Shown: one piece after another, positions 22,617 to 35,518 of the stretch
How the letters are laid out: each line of letters starts with the position of its first letter
How positions within the stretch are numbered: position 1 is the first letter of the stretch
Source: Hibiscus mutabilis
Taxonomy: Eukaryota; Streptophyta; Magnoliopsida; Malvales; Malvaceae
NCBI GenBank assembly: GCA_019671005.1
Contig: CM033732.1
Span: forward strand, 8,278,886-8,342,885
Length of the DNA stretch: 64,000 bases
Reading direction: 5' to 3'
Position numbers and translations under genes: made by a program
The notes under the pieces: model-generated
Told to the model about the DNA's origin: nothing
Seen by the model: only the letters and a program-made list of their open reading frames with translations
The model's database searches: none

Positions 22617-23860
22617 AAGTTTGATTCAAAGACTTTCAATAGCGTCTCTCGATGCTTCTCTGAACTCAAGAGTAATTCCAGCACTGTGATCCGAGCCGGT
22701 TGTTTCCGTAGTTGTTCCACTACGCTGTACTCGCTATGTCTCAAGAACTTTAGAAATTCTTTGGCCTGGGCCTCAGTTACCGGTTCATTTATCTTTTGGG
22801 GAGGTTCTTCTCCAAATATCTGCGTAGGGGCTAATCTAACTGTATTCTTCCCCCTATCTTTTTCAAATGCTCTCAAAGCCTCGGAGGAATAACATCGGCC
22901 GCTCCTTGTGAAATGGCCTGCTTCACCAACGCTCACATTGTTCGCTTTGTTGGTCTTCCAGCGTAGGCTCTTTTACCTGTTCATGTTCTAATTTTTCTGG
23001 CATGGTCACATTCGCGGCATAATTCCAGGGAATTTGTCGCATGTCTTTGAATGGGAATGGAGATGGTGCTGAAATGACGATCTTGGGATTTATTTTGCGT
23101 TTTCTCCTCGAGACACACCTGCATTTCTGTCCCGGGAGAGATGATAAAAGGTCTATCCTTCCCGTATCTAGCTTTGGGGCTATCTCATCATGTGTACGTC
23201 TGATCCCTTCCCCCATGGGTTCATCAAAGAATTCAATTTGTTTTTCATTCATCAATTTCGCACCAATTTCTTGAACTCTTCACATTCTTGGATATCATGC
23301 GCTTGTCCGTGGAATTCGCAATACTTTCCACATTCCTTCGCTTTATTATCATGCCTTTGTTGATCACACGAGCCATGCATAATTGTTGAAATACCCACCG
23401 TAAAGGAGACTTGACTTGACACGTCATCCTTTATCCTCCCGTAAAGCATTCTTCTATGACGTTTACCCCTCTGCTCCCATGATTAGGTAGCGGGTTGTTG
23501 GCTACACTCGGCTCTTCAAACTTCAATATCCCGAGAATCGATTAAGTTACGTATGCTTTTGAAGGCAAGACAGTTCTCGATGGGATGTCCAGGGTACCGC
23601 CGTGATAGTCGCAAATGCGCGCTTGGATTATACCAAGGCGGGAAGGGTGGATTGACAGATTAACGATGTATGGTCGGACCAAGTCTGCTTCATACAACCG
23701 GGAATAAAGCTCGAGTATGAAACAGGTAGGGAGTGAAAGTTCTCATCTCTTTATCCTTTATGATGACTCTCTCATCTCTTTGATTCGAATTTTGTGTTTT
23801 TCCCACAGGTGCTTGTGGCTGTGAGACTGTGAAGTTCTTCGGGGCGGTATAGGTGCTGGT
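22580..23860 (-). pseudogene. Ogre gag C-terminal part, frameshifted
   Basis: Pieces in several frames link gag to protease. 23449-23252 ends with KYCEFHGQAHDIQECEEFKK, a CCHC-like metal knuckle of the Tat type. 23255-22923 and 22936-22580 carry a charged linker and a block FLKFLRHSEYSVVEQLRKQP that precedes Tat proteases. Frame changes occur near 23250 and 22930. 23460-23860 is more decayed, with no open frame. Confidence 0.65.
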
Positions 23861-23882
23861 GGTGTTTACTTCATTTCTCTTG

Positions 23883-24661
23883 TTATACTTTCGAGACCCT
23901 TCCCCACCATCTATTCTCGCCGCTCTTGATTGCCGCCGATTCGAGAGACTCCCCAGTCCTGATTAAGTCGGTGAAACACTGTGTTGTGTTATTAATGAGG
24001 CGGTCAAAGAGTGCCCCTTTCAGAGTATTGACAAATAATGGCGTGATTTCATGTTCTGGGATAGGTGGCTGGATTTGGGCGGCCACTTCTCTCCACCTCT
24101 GGGCATATTGTCGCAGGCTTTCATTGGACTTTTGCCCCATATTTTCTAACATGATTCTGCTAGGGATCATGTCTGTTACATGTTTGTATTGCTCGGAAAA
24201 TGCTTTAGACAGATCTTTCCATGTTTTAACATTCGCTTTGCTTAACTGAATATACCAACGTAACGCCGCTCCAGTTAGACTATCCTGGAAACAATGGATC
24301 AACAGCTTTTCATCTTTATGGTAAGCCGCCATTTTTCTACAATACATCGTTATGTGTGCAGAAGGACATGTGGTTCCGTCATATTTATCAAACTCTGGCG
24401 TTTTGAATTTTGGCGGCAAGACAAGATCAGACTTAGGTCACTAGCGTCGTTTCCTTATTCTTCATTTGATTGTAACGCTTTAAATTTTTCTTCCATGAGG
24501 CGAAATCTTTCTTCCCACTTTCTTTCTACCTCATTCCTAATTTTTTCGTCCATATTCAGGTCCGGCACTTCTTCTTCATAAAGTGCTTCGTTATCAAGGG
24601 GTTGAGTCTCAGGAGCCCCTATTTGAAAGCTGGAAGACATTCCTGCAGGGTCAATATACAC
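23883..24661 (-). CDS. Ogre gag capsid domain
   Basis: Frame 24419-23883 holds the retrotransposon gag core: FDKYDGTTCPSAHITMYCRK near the start, FQDSLTGAALRWYIQL, then LRQYAQRWREVAAQI. An upstream frame 24661-24455 with EKIRNEVERKWEERFRLMEE is the charged N-terminal part, separated by one frame change near 24440. The capsid core binds element RNA and forms the particle. The domain core itself is not interrupted. Confidence 0.8.
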
Positions 24662-25189
24662 CTTCCTAGCCTGGTTTGGTGTAGTTGGTTGAAGCTTGAA
24701 GTGAGCCGGGGTACCTTCTGGTTCTGGAACATTTTCTCATTCTACTCGTTTTCCAAGACTTTTTGCCAGCAATGCAGTTATGTCAGAAACTATAGATGTT
24801 TGTGACTGCGCAATCTGATCACTAAGGCTTCTCTGGGCCTCTTCAAGCCTTGTCTTGAGCTCTCTTTGCCCTCTTTCTAGACTGATTATTCTTTCTTCCA
24901 TGAGCTTTCTTTGTAGCCGGGTAAAGTATAGATGATGAATGATTGCGGGTTAACTACATACAATGCCACAATATTCATATTGTTAATATGGTTGTAAAAA
25001 ATAAATGCATGTACAATGATGCAAATGTTATGATGCAAATGCAAGAATGCATGCGAGACAAGGTATCGATTCACTGGTAATCACCCTTTTGAATTACTTC
25101 CACGGGAATTAAAGGGTCCTGATTACAACAAAATTCGTGTTACAAAGTAAAGATCCCTAGTACAAAAGATCTAATTATAACACAGAGTC

Positions 25190-27435
25190 TTATAGATAGA
25201 CTCTAGCTCTATCTCCTAACTTTCCAATTGCCTTGAGCAGCTTGAGGAACCTAGGAGCTTCTTCCATTCCCGGGGCTATAAAAGGTCGGAGTGTCTCAGC
25301 CTCGATAGCTAAATCATTTACATGTCTGGCGACCCGCTGTATGTCCACCATTAGGTTTGCGTAGTACTGGTCTCTGTCCTGTACCATTCGAGCAAATACA
25401 CGCGTAATCTCTTCGCCAATAAGTGTCTCCTCCGGCTGCAGCTTCCTCGAACACATTAATTCTTTTTCCTTGTAATCCTCCACAACCGCTTGAGGACCCG
25501 ATTCGTGCTTGTAACACATCCACTTCAAGTTCTCTTTCTTGCAGCTCCGTGAAGTTATTCCTGCGGCAGTACATTCGAAGTGAGTGTTCGACTTCCGCCA
25601 TCTTTCCTTTTAATTCATCATTTTGACTTTGGCTTTGCCCCAATTTTTGAACAGTGTCATCGTACAGTTTCTGCATCTCTAACAGTCTATTTCGACTACT
25701 AACGGATTTTCTTTTCCATGCGGCGACACTTTCTCTTTCATGATGAACAGCCTGTTTTCCCTTGCTGATTTCTTGTCTGAATCTTTCTTTCTCTTGATCA
25801 ATGGCCTTCTTGGCGGACCGTTTTTCTTCCTCCATAGCCAAACGGTAGCTTTCAATCTCTTTCTCGATCGCTCTTTTGTTAATTTCTCGTTCTTCTTCCA
25901 CCAAACGGATGCCGTTCATTCTTTCTCTCTCCACAGCTATGAACTGACTCCGGCCGGCCTTTTGTATTTTTGCCTGTAATAGGAGGGCATATTTTTGATA
26001 AAGAGTATTCTTGTCATTCAAATCTGCATTTAATTTCTTCAGTTGCCTAATGATCTCATCCCGCTCGTCAACTTCTAAGCTTGCTTTATAGAGTTCGCTC
26101 GCATGTTGGGTCTGTTGAATGTCCATTTTCTTTTTAACTTCCTCGAGTTCACTCCTTAAGATATCGGCTTCGGACGGTACCACCCTTGTAAGCTCTTCGA
26201 GTGACATTGCTGGTCCTTGATCAGATTCAGGAATCACATTATTAACCCTCAAACGTCTCCAAATATCGTAATCTGGGGTAGTCATGTGCTCGGTATCTCC
26301 TTCCACCCTGATCCGATAACAATGATCCCAGGCCCTCATGATGGTCTGAATTTTTCCTTTGAACTCTCCTTTGAAAAGAAATTCAGTTTGGCTTAATCTG
26401 GCGGTATTGGGAATGAACTGTCGTGATCCGAACTGCCGAGACACTAAAAGTGGAGCACAAGCGATCCCTCCATGTAATCCTAACATCATCAGCCAGTTGA
26501 AGTCACCACAACTGTATAGAAAATAATTAACTTTACCGAGCCATGGGACCCTCCATGCTATGTCTTCATCTTGAATGTTCGTGAAGAAACTGGTCCACAT
26601 TTTTGTTTTCAAATCTTCTCGCCATTCCTTTGCTAAGTATTCGCGTAAAGGCGAAAAACCTTGGAAGGATATCCCCGGCAGGACTCTTGTCGGCGTCTTC
26701 CACATGTGACTCTGGATCCATACTTGTAATAGCTGTGCGCAGCCTCGAAAACGTCATTCTTCATGTTTCCGGCTAGCGTTTAAGGAAATAAAAGTCTCGA
26801 CCAAGATTGCTGGTACCGGGTTTGCTTTCCGTTTCACCCACTCAAACAAATCCAGAATGGCTATGTCAATGTTTCCGAGTACTCTGGGAAAGATCACCAA
26901 GCCATATATTCCTAAAGCGAATAGGTCTATTTTCTTTGCCTCGTCTGGATGTGTTGATATGATGTCCCGAATACTCTCCCATGCAAAGACTGTATTATCT
27001 CCTCGGATTTGAAGAAGGCCACTAACCCAATCGTCACTCATTCCCGCAAAGGTTTTGAGTTTAGCAGTGTAATTCTGATTCCTTGGAGGCTTCGCGTAGA
27101 TCCAATCTTCCCCCAATATTTTTCTGGTTAAGCAAAGCGGTGTACTCTTCTACCGTAGGCATCATGTCCTGCCCATTGAAGGTGAAGCAGCAAAAAGCCA
27201 GATTCCAGAACTGGACTATAGCTCGGAGTAGGGGCTGGTTAATCCGAACATATAATAGCTGCGCGATGTCGCCATAACTATCGCAGAACAAGTCTTGTAG
27301 TCTTCGGTCCCATCTTTCCCAAATGCTTTGGAGATCCCACAAGTCGTTCTGTTGAAGACTCACATAAGTGTATCCTGCTATTATGCGTTCGTTTGGCAAA
27401 CTGTCTCCTTGGATTTTCTCGATTGACTTGACCAA
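25190..27435 (-). pseudogene. Ogre ORF1 (DUF7745-like) with long coiled coil
   Basis: The extra ORF upstream of gag that marks Ogre elements, split over frames 27435-27061, 27116-26754, 26705-25314 and 25528-25190. The N-terminal part (LWDLQSIWERWDRRLQDLF, then QPLLRAIVQFWN, then MMPTVEEYTALL) and middle part (RRFENKN and WKTPTRVLPGIS blocks) match what I recall as DUF7745, related to plant mobile domains. The C-terminal half is a long coiled coil rich in Glu, Lys and Arg (LRSELEEVKKKMDIQQ onward). Its function is unknown. Three frameshifts disable it here. The large frame of 463 codons starts within the domain and is not a separate gene. Confidence 0.75.
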
Positions 27436-27519
27436 TGTCCGACTGATAAATTAATCTCTTCTTTCCTAAGACACCTTTTTTTCCATGGTGAAAGACTTTA
27501 CGATCAGGCAAACCACCTG

Positions 27520-28157
27520 ATCCAAGATACCTTTATGTGATGCAAATGCAATGATGCATGAGAAAAAGAACAAAAAGCGAAAAAAAAAACAAGTCAAGAT
27601 GCAGATAAAATTGATAAATATATAAATAAAATGACAAAATTAAATGAATAAACACACAAAACAACCCTATTTATCCCGTCTAAAACCTAAGGTTATCCGC
27701 ATGGCTCTAACATGGTAGGTTTCTATGTTCTCTACATGCAGTGTTGGTGCTAGGAGGTACCCGAATTGTCCTTGCTGTCCCCTACTAAGGGTAGCAAGGC
27801 CCCCGATCATCACCCATTATAGGCTCCTTTCAACCGGGTTCAATTCAGGGGGACCCATTCGCTTATGCCCGTACGAAGGAACGATATCCTTACGAAAGCA
27901 TAAGGTACTCGAGCCCCGAAGGTACTTGCTAGGCCCATACGGGAGAACGATATCTCCACGAAAGCATTAACGTTTTCCCCCCACTTAAAAAGACGGGTTT
28001 ATATGCCATATTTTAAATGCGTTAAAATAAACGCGCAATTATGACCGAATGTTAATTTAATAGTCAGTTTAATCCGGAACTTCCAATATTAGTAAAGCGG
28101 TAATTATTTTAAAAGCTTGACTCTCATTTGTTTTTTTTTAAAAAAAAAACAAAAATT
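27520..28157 (-). other. Ogre 5' leader between primer site and ORF1
   Basis: About 640 bases without a coding frame. It contains a duplicated block: GCCCGTACGAAGGAACGATA (27866) and GCCCATACGGGAGAACGATA (27932), each followed by a CGAAAGCATTA-like tail. A packaging or dimerisation signal is expected in this region, but nothing specific can be proven. Confidence 0.5.
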
Positions 28158-28176
28158 GTCCCCAGCGGAGTCGCCA
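28158..28176 (-). other. Ogre primer binding site
   Basis: The minus strand reads TGGCGACTCCGCTGGGGAC, two bases from the LTR end. Ogre elements are known to use this kind of site, complementary to the 3' end of a tRNA-Arg. Confidence 0.8.
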
Positions 28177-28178
28177 TC

Positions 28179-31008
28179 TGTAGCGATGTCCCTTTTTTTT
28201 ATGATATCGCTAAAATAAAAATATGGCTTTTTCGAATGATGTTTTTGAAAGGTGTTTGGATATAAAATATTTATTCCGTGGGGTTTACAAAAAACCTTAT
28301 AAAAATGGAGTCGCCACCGGCCACTTAGGTAGGCCGGACACCATAAAACCAGAGATTCAAATAGACAGGGTTCGGGAGTCGGTTACGGATGGGGAAGGAT
28401 TAGCACCCCCACACCGCCCAAAATTGGTACTTTAATAATTACCGCTTTATTAATATTGGATTTTCCGGATTAGAGTGATGGTTATTTTAAAATTCGATCA
28501 TAATTGCGAATATATTTTAAGGGTCCCGTTACCCGAGAATAAACGCCCAACCACTATCACTACGCTTGATACTGGCCCCGCTTACGTTCGGATAAAAGGA
28601 CACCACATTAACAATTTATAAATCATATGCAATCTCAGTGGCGAAAATATAAAATATAACAGATAACTTGAAGACAGTGAATATTCACATAATAAAATAC
28701 TAATCTAATAAATGATATACTAGATTAAAACATGCATAATAAATATTATTCTAAATGATAAATAAAAAAACTTTAACAAATTAGAACAACAATACAGGAA
28801 TAATTAAGTTATATGTAGACGAACAAATATTAAAAATATACATGCTATTAATAAAATATATTTTAACATATATGAACAATATATTATACGTGAAAGAAAA
28901 CACATTAACACGTAACCTAAAAGCCAAGGAAACGTGCAATACGTACAAAAATACAAAACATACTTTTTACGAATTAACTAGAACATGACATGCTTTAATA
29001 CGAATAATCGGATAAAAAAACATGAATATCATACTTAACACATATATATGCAAACATAAAATACGAGTCATATACGAGGGACATGAAATAAAATAATATC
29101 AACATATACGATTATAATACGAACAATAATATTTACAAAGAAAATAGGACTGAAATGAAAGAAAAACAAAAGTCAGTGGCAGAAATTAAAGAACAATAAT
29201 ATGTAATTTGGGGACGAAATTGCGAAACAAACAAAACCTAAAAGGACCAGAATTGTAATTAGACCAAGGGGTAGACCCAAAGTGAAAAATTCAAAAACGC
29301 GGGATGGTTAAGGGCGTAATTTTACCATTCAGAAACTGATTCGGTGTAATTTAAGGACTAAATTATGACCTTTTGAAAAATCAGGGGGACTGGGACTGTG
29401 ATTATACCATGCGGCAAGACAAAAATGAAAATATTGAAAACGCGGTGGGATTAAGTGTGTAATTTACCCATTTAGCAAAATAAAAACAACTATAAAATCC
29501 CCCCTTTAAGGCCGAAATCAAATTTTTGGCCATTTGTTTCATTTTTCAGTTTTCGAATAGCTTAGGTTCATCTTTTTCTCTCGCATGTTCTTACAATACC
29601 CAGAATCCGGCGGCCGGCCGCCGCTAACCGGCGCCGGCGAGCCTCCAAAAGACACCAAAATGACCACTACTTCATCCTCAACATGAATCCGTGGTTGGAT
29701 TCAGAGGATACCCCCTTTTTCACCCTAGATCTAGGAAATACGAACCAAAAATATTTTTTTTTAGACCAAAACAAAACCACAAGGGGTCTTCCATTCCCTT
29801 TAGTTCACCAGATCTGGCTTGTAGAAGCCGAAAGGCTTGTCACAGAGGAAGGGAAGACCCACAAACGACTCGGTAAGACTACTCTCCTATTTTATTTCTG
29901 TTTTTTTTGTTAATCTTTCGTATATGCATGTAAAGAAAACATGTAAGAAAAAAAGAGACAAAAATTTACCACTGGACTGCCTTTTGATTATCTTCGATGT
30001 TTACAACTTTCAGGTTTTTTTTGTATTACAAGATCTCTGTTTTTTGTGTTACTACCCTTGTTCTCTCTTTTTTTTCGCTAATCTTTTTTTTGCTAGCCTC
30101 TAATCCCGTTACAAAAGCCCCGTTTCATATATATTACTGCCTCTGTTTTTTGGTTGCAAGTTGCATCTTCTTTTTTTCAAGTCTGAACTGACATCTTGCT
30201 TGTTGTCTTTGGAATAATCTGAACGCGGGGACTGAATATCGGCGCGGTGGCGGTATGGTCGATTCGCGCCAAATGCCGACGCAAAGTTTTCGGCCGTTAG
30301 ATCAGATCTGATCTAACGGTCGAGATGGCTTGAAGAACGATCGGCCTGGATGAAGCCTCGATCTAATGAGACGGCTTGAGATTTCACCACGTGGAGCTCC
30401 GCAGTCAAGGAGTCAGAACGCGTGGATCTTACACGCGCGTGGGATATTAAAGCGTCCGCGCGTGGACCACACGCGCTCGTGGCACTCGAACGGTCCATAC
30501 GTGTGGAGCACGCGCCTGACAGATATTTTTGACTTCCATTGCATTGTGGCGTTGGATCGAGATCTTGATCCAACGGCCCACGCCCTACTCGCATTGTAAT
30601 TAAATGGGATTCAGATTTGGGCCAAACGGGCCTTGTAATTGGATTTGTAATTGGACTGTAATTTTTATTTGGGTTTAATATATTTAATTTTTTCATTTTG
30701 TCAGCCCAATAATAATAATAGTATAATTATAACAACAATACATATACATACGAAAATATATACTTATATTATACGATCATTAATTAATATAATATTCTAG
30801 TATACGTACGTATAATCATACATATAATTAACATAACATCTAAATATTAATCAAATACGCTCATACTCTAGATACATACGCGACATACATACACCCCTAA
30901 TACGTATACATAGCTTATACATGCACACACCACCTTATATTAGTAACATTCATATAATAAATATACATGCAATATTAATATATTTACGAGTAAAAATGAG
31001 TGATTACA
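28179..31008 (-). repeat. Ogre 5' LTR
   Basis: 2830 bp, the upstream LTR in the element's orientation. Differences from the other LTR are scattered substitutions and small indels, including the loss of some CG-rich bases near 29615 relative to 14030. The primer site starts two bases inside it. Confidence 0.9.
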
Positions 31009-31240
31009 GTACCTGTACGTACCATGGGTATCGGTACTCACAACGTACCGATACGAAATTAACTCACTAGAATTTTATTTGCCCACGCATATCGGTACAG
31101 GTCTACTCGTATTGATACTCATTTGCATGGTATACATGTACAAGTTAAACACTGTACTGGTACCCCTCTAATAGTTCATACCAATAGAACAATATTCTTC
31201 TTCCCCAGAACACTAGGGTACCGGTACGGGCTCTCCGTGT
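31009..31240. repeat. GTACCGATAC palindromes in the Tekay-like LTR
   Basis: About seven motifs of the same GTAYCGRTAC type as in the Copia solo LTR occur here, for example GGTATCGGTACTC near 31028, CGTACCGATACG near 31044 and GGTACCGGTACGGG near 31213. The Ogre element inserted at the edge of this cluster, duplicating GTACC. Confidence 0.7.
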
Positions 31241-31762
31241 ACCTCTACTGAAGCCTAGAAATGGCTTCCTAGGCTCGGAAAATCACTTCCCAAGCCCTCA
31301 AATTGCAACCAAACACCACTTAACTTGATCCTACATCTTATGGAAGTTATTATGTTGGTTTGCTATCATTTTTACATGTTTTTAACATAAATCCCAAATT
31401 ATGCCATTAAAGGGTCTCTAAACACCCAAGCAACCAAACATCAATCAACCAAAACATCAATCAAACACCCATGAAGGCAAAAGAGTTAGTAATGTACTAA
31501 CATTTTTTCCAGAAGCTGGTAAAACAAAGCTCCTTACCTCAACCTTCAAGTCTTAACCTTCTCACCAACCTTGGATGACTCTCATCTTTCTCTCACTACA
31601 CAAAGAAGTTGCAAAACGAATTACAACTTTGCAGAAGGTGAGAAGCTAACTAAAACTTACTCTTAAGCTGGAAAAACGAGATTGACTCATCCTTTAACCC
31701 ACTTTCTTTAAAACCCCCCACTAAACCCATATTTCTCTTCCACCACCATTCTTGGTGTTTCT

Positions 31763-33311
31763 TGATAAGTGTTCAAAAGTACTATTTTTCTTACCCTTTT
31801 TACTCATATTATTGTTAGACTTAGGCTCATATTAGTTGCATAGTTAGCCATTCATGCATTAATCCATGTTTCCTTCCATCGTTGAGCTTGATTACATAAC
31901 TTGGTAGTTTTGTGGAAAAGATGCTGCTTTGGTGTGCTTTGTACGTGCAGGATCACTTGCCAAAGCAATGCCGAGCTAGTTGCCAGGGCAATGCATGAAG
32001 GATATGCCTAGCTAGTTGTCAGGGCAATGCATGAAGGAGACGTCGAGCCAGTTGCCACGGCAATTGTCGACAAAGAGAAAATGCAATAGGGATGTCGAAA
32101 TTGATGACTATACAAGCCCAAGATGACATGGAGCAAGGCCCAAGCCCAAAGGAATTTGATTTCCATGCAGAGATTAAAGAAGAATTAAATTCCAAGAAGA
32201 TAGGAGAAGTTCTAATAGGAATACAATTATAATAAAGAATTATATTCTTTAAAGATAATTTAATTCCAACTCAAACTCCTCCTCAAGGAAGGACTTTGGC
32301 CTAGCCCTATAAATAGCAAGGAGATTTCGACAACTTATAGAGAGAGCATTAGGGGAAATTTCGACAAGACCAAGAGAGGAAGCAAGGGGAATTTTCGACA
32401 AGCATCTAGGGCAAGGGATTTTCGACAAGCTTCATCTTTTCTTCCTTGTTCGATTGGGTTCATGCTTGGGATTGTTTATCTTGTGTTTCTTTGGAACCTA
32501 GCTATGAACTAAATATACTTGGCTATGGTTATTGTGTTTTGTGGTTGTGAGAAACTATTGGTTTTTGTTTAGGTAATAAGAGTTTGCACTATTCTATTTC
32601 AAGGTTTATTCATTCTTGGTTCTTATTCTTGTTTGCGAGTGAATTGGGAGAGGATCTCGTGATTTCATCTATTTATCTAATATCGGGAGAGTTAGATTCA
32701 AGAAACGAATGAATATGATCTTTATGCAATCTATTGATGGTGAAGATTAATCCGGCTTAGGAATAAGTTAAGGATTTCAACGGCTAAGAGGAGCGCAAGA
32801 TTGGTTGTTGTTCACCCTTGATTCACTCAGGGATGTATTATCAAGGCATGCACAAGTAGCTAGAGTTTCGACTTAGGGATAATAAGAAACCATTGAAGAA
32901 CGCTCTACCGAACCTTGAAGGTTGCTGCCCAGACGCCCAAGAAGTTTCCCAACTAGTTGCCCAGGCAACCATCGATTAGTTGCCAAGGCAACCCCGTTGT
33001 GCAAGTTGCCACGACAACTGAGTTGCCTGTGCACTCTTTTACCAAAACGATCCAATCGGCTATCACACCTCAACTCACGATAACCTGGCCTATCTCTCTC
33101 TCATTTGAATTCATCTTTTCTTTTACTTAATTGCTTTCTAGATTAGTTATTAGTTAAAACTTCTATAATCCTTTACTTGTGTTTTTACTTTTTATAGTGC
33201 AAGAGACTAGATTCTTGATGTGGCACCAATCCCTGTTGAGACGATATCTTTTATACTATAACTTGCGGCGTGTATACTTGCACTTTTGCGTAGCACTTAT
33301 TACGCGCAACA
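31763..33311 (+). repeat. Athila 5' LTR
   Basis: 1549 bp. It contains two clusters of GTTGCC/GGCAAC palindromes (about 31977-32072 and 32920-33030). TATA-like CCTATAAATAG lies near 32305-32315, followed by a purine-rich leader, so transcription probably begins near 32340. Confidence 0.9.
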
Positions 33312-33317
33312 AGTTTT

Positions 33318-33335
33318 TGGCGCCGTTGCCGGGGA
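33318..33335 (+). other. Athila primer binding site
   Basis: TGGCGCCGTTGCCGGGGA lies six bases after the LTR end. It is the tRNA-Asp-type site known for Athila elements. It also contains GTTGCC, half of the palindrome that is spread through the element. Confidence 0.85.
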
Positions 33336-33415
33336 TTGGCAATAGCGATTTTGTTTTTATTTTCTTGCACTTTCTTTTTATTTTTCTTGTTTAAAATTCA
33401 AAGGGCTAACAAATT

Positions 33416-35518
33416 TTGGTTTTGCATTGGTATATGACCAGGGGGAGACCGACTTCACCAGAATATCCCTTTGATCCAGAAATCGAACGAACCTTACAAA
33501 GACTTAGACGAAGGATAAGAGAAGCAATGGCAAATCAAGACGGCAATATGAATCAAGATGTTCGAGCAGGAGGAGGAGTGATTCTTGTACGAAACAGAAC
33601 TATTCGAGACTATCTTGAAGAAGATCTTGATGGACTTAACCCAGGAGTTGTCGCACCTGAAATTGAAGCCGACCACTTTGAGTTGAAACCGGTAATGTTT
33701 AATATGATCAACACAATAGGTCAATTTGGCGGCTCAGCAACTGAAGATGCACGACAACATCTGAAATCTTTCCTTGAGATTTGCTTGAGATTTGCAACTC
33801 GTTCAAGATACACGGAGTCACCCCCGATGTCCTACGATTAAGATTATTCCCCTATTCACTGAGGGATAGGGCGAAAGCATGGTTGAATAGCATTCCTGCC
33901 GGATCCATAGCATCTTGGACTGATTTTTGTCGTGATTTCCTTGCTAGATTTAATCCTACAAATTTGACTGATAAGCTTTTCGTAACGACATTACTTCTTT
34001 TCGGCAGGCAGATGATGAATCCATGTACGAGGCTTGGGAGCGATATAGAGAACTTCTACACAAATGCCCTTTACACGGATTCCCGGTGTGGACTCAAGTA
34101 ACAATGTTTTACAACGCCGTGAATACACCAACAGGGATAATGCTAGATGCCTCTGCAAACGGCATACTCCTAGATAAGTCACCGGAAGAAGCAATGCAAA
34201 TTTTAAACAGGCTGGCCAAGAATGATTATCAATTCCCATCTACTAGAAGATGAGGAGTTAGTCGCCAAGCCACAATACATGAACTAGGATCATCAGATTC
34301 AATTTCGCACAATTGGCCGCTTTAACCAAGATGGTCCAGAATATGCAAAAACCAAACAACAAACATGAAGTCAAGGTAATGGATTCTTTTTGTGAGTTAT
34401 GTGGTGATAACCATAATTCTTCTGAATGTATGCAGAATCCGGAATCTAGCTTCTATGTGGGGAATTACAATCGGAGCAACAACGTGATGTCCAATACATA
34501 CAATCCAGCTTGGAAGAAGCACCCGAATTTTTCATGGAGTAATCTCAACAATGCTCTAAACCAGAACAATCAGAATGCACAAGCATCGGGATTCCAGCAG
34601 AATATGCCACGGCAACAGATGCCGCAGCAACAACCGACGACATCTAGTTCTTTGGAAAATTCTCTAAATGCTTTTATGATGAAAACTAAATCTTATATGG
34701 CTGAGAATAGTAATTTCATAAAAAGAACTGATGCTTTTATTAACAGGACAGAGATGAGATTGCAAAACCAAGAGGCGGCAATCAAATCATTGGAAAATCA
34801 AGTCGGACAGTTTGCTCAAAATCTGAATACTAGACCACAAGGAGGTTTACCTAGCGATACTGAAGTCGCAAGAGGAACTGGCCATGAGCAATGTAAGGTG
34901 ATCACCACCAGAAGTGACCAACAACTTAGAGAGGCTCAAACCCGCTCATCAAACAAAACTCCACAAAAAGATCAGGTCGAACCTAGCGGCAAAGCCTCAG
35001 ATGCTGAACCAGGAATTGCCGCGGCAACCGGCAATAAGCATGCCTCGGCAACCGACGATAAAGACGCCTCGGCAACTTGTGATAAACATGCCTCGGCAAC
35101 CCCAGTTGATAATGCCTCAGCAACTCCAGATGTCCCGGCAATGCCGTCAATCGGGTTTCAAACTAATGAAAGGATCGAAGATATCTGACTTCCACCACCA
35201 TTCCCACAAAGGTTGAAGCGACAAAAGCAAGAATACCAATTCAAGAAATTTCTTGATATCCTAAAGCAAGTCCACATCAACTTACCATTGGTGGAAGCAA
35301 TTGAACAAATGCCAAACTATGCCAAGTTTCTTAAAGACATTGTGTCCAAGAGAACAAGGCTAGCAGAGTTTGAAACAGTTGCCGCGACAGAGGGATGTAT
35401 GGCAATGTTGCACAATCGTATGCCACCTAAGTTGAAGGATCCGGAAGTTTCACAATACCCTGTTCCATTGGAAATCACTATGTCGGGAAAGCATTATGCG
35501 ACCTTGGGGCTAGCATAA
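33416..35518 (+). pseudogene. Athila gag, frameshifted
   Basis: Frames 33416-33841 (with TIRDYLEEDLDGLNPGVVAP), 33781-34101 (LRLFPYSLRDRAKAWLNSIP), 34023-34253 and 34313-35188 together rebuild an Athila capsid protein. A CX2CX4HX4C knuckle reads CELCGDNHNSSEC near 34393-34431 with a shifted spacing. Downstream come a Gln/Asn-rich linker, a heptad-like stretch (NQEAAIKSLENQVGQFAQ) and an Ala-Ser-Ala-Thr repeat (about 35020-35150) encoded by the GCCTCGGCAACC motif. Frame 35213-35518 continues toward protease. At least three frame changes make gag non-functional. Confidence 0.8.

Larger units (their letters stand above)
12595..31008 (-). mobile_element. Ogre/Tat-lineage Ty3-gypsy retrotransposon, 18.4 kb
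   Basis: Long LTRs (12595-15431 and 28179-31008) flank a 12.7-kb interior, with a perfect TSD GTACC (12590-12594 and 31009-31013). On the minus strand the LTRs begin TGTAATCACTC and end CATCGCTACA. The order in sense direction is: 5' LTR, primer site, ORF1 (DUF7745-like), gag, protease with G-patch, an intron, RT, RNase H plus a second RNase H, integrase, and a long repeat-rich 3' UTR. The primer site TGGCGACTCCGCTGGGGAC, an extra ORF before gag, an intron between protease and RT, two RNase H domains and the large size together identify Ogre/Tat. The LTRs are nearly identical by eye, so insertion was recent. Frameshifts in ORF1 and RT make this copy non-autonomous. Confidence 0.92.
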
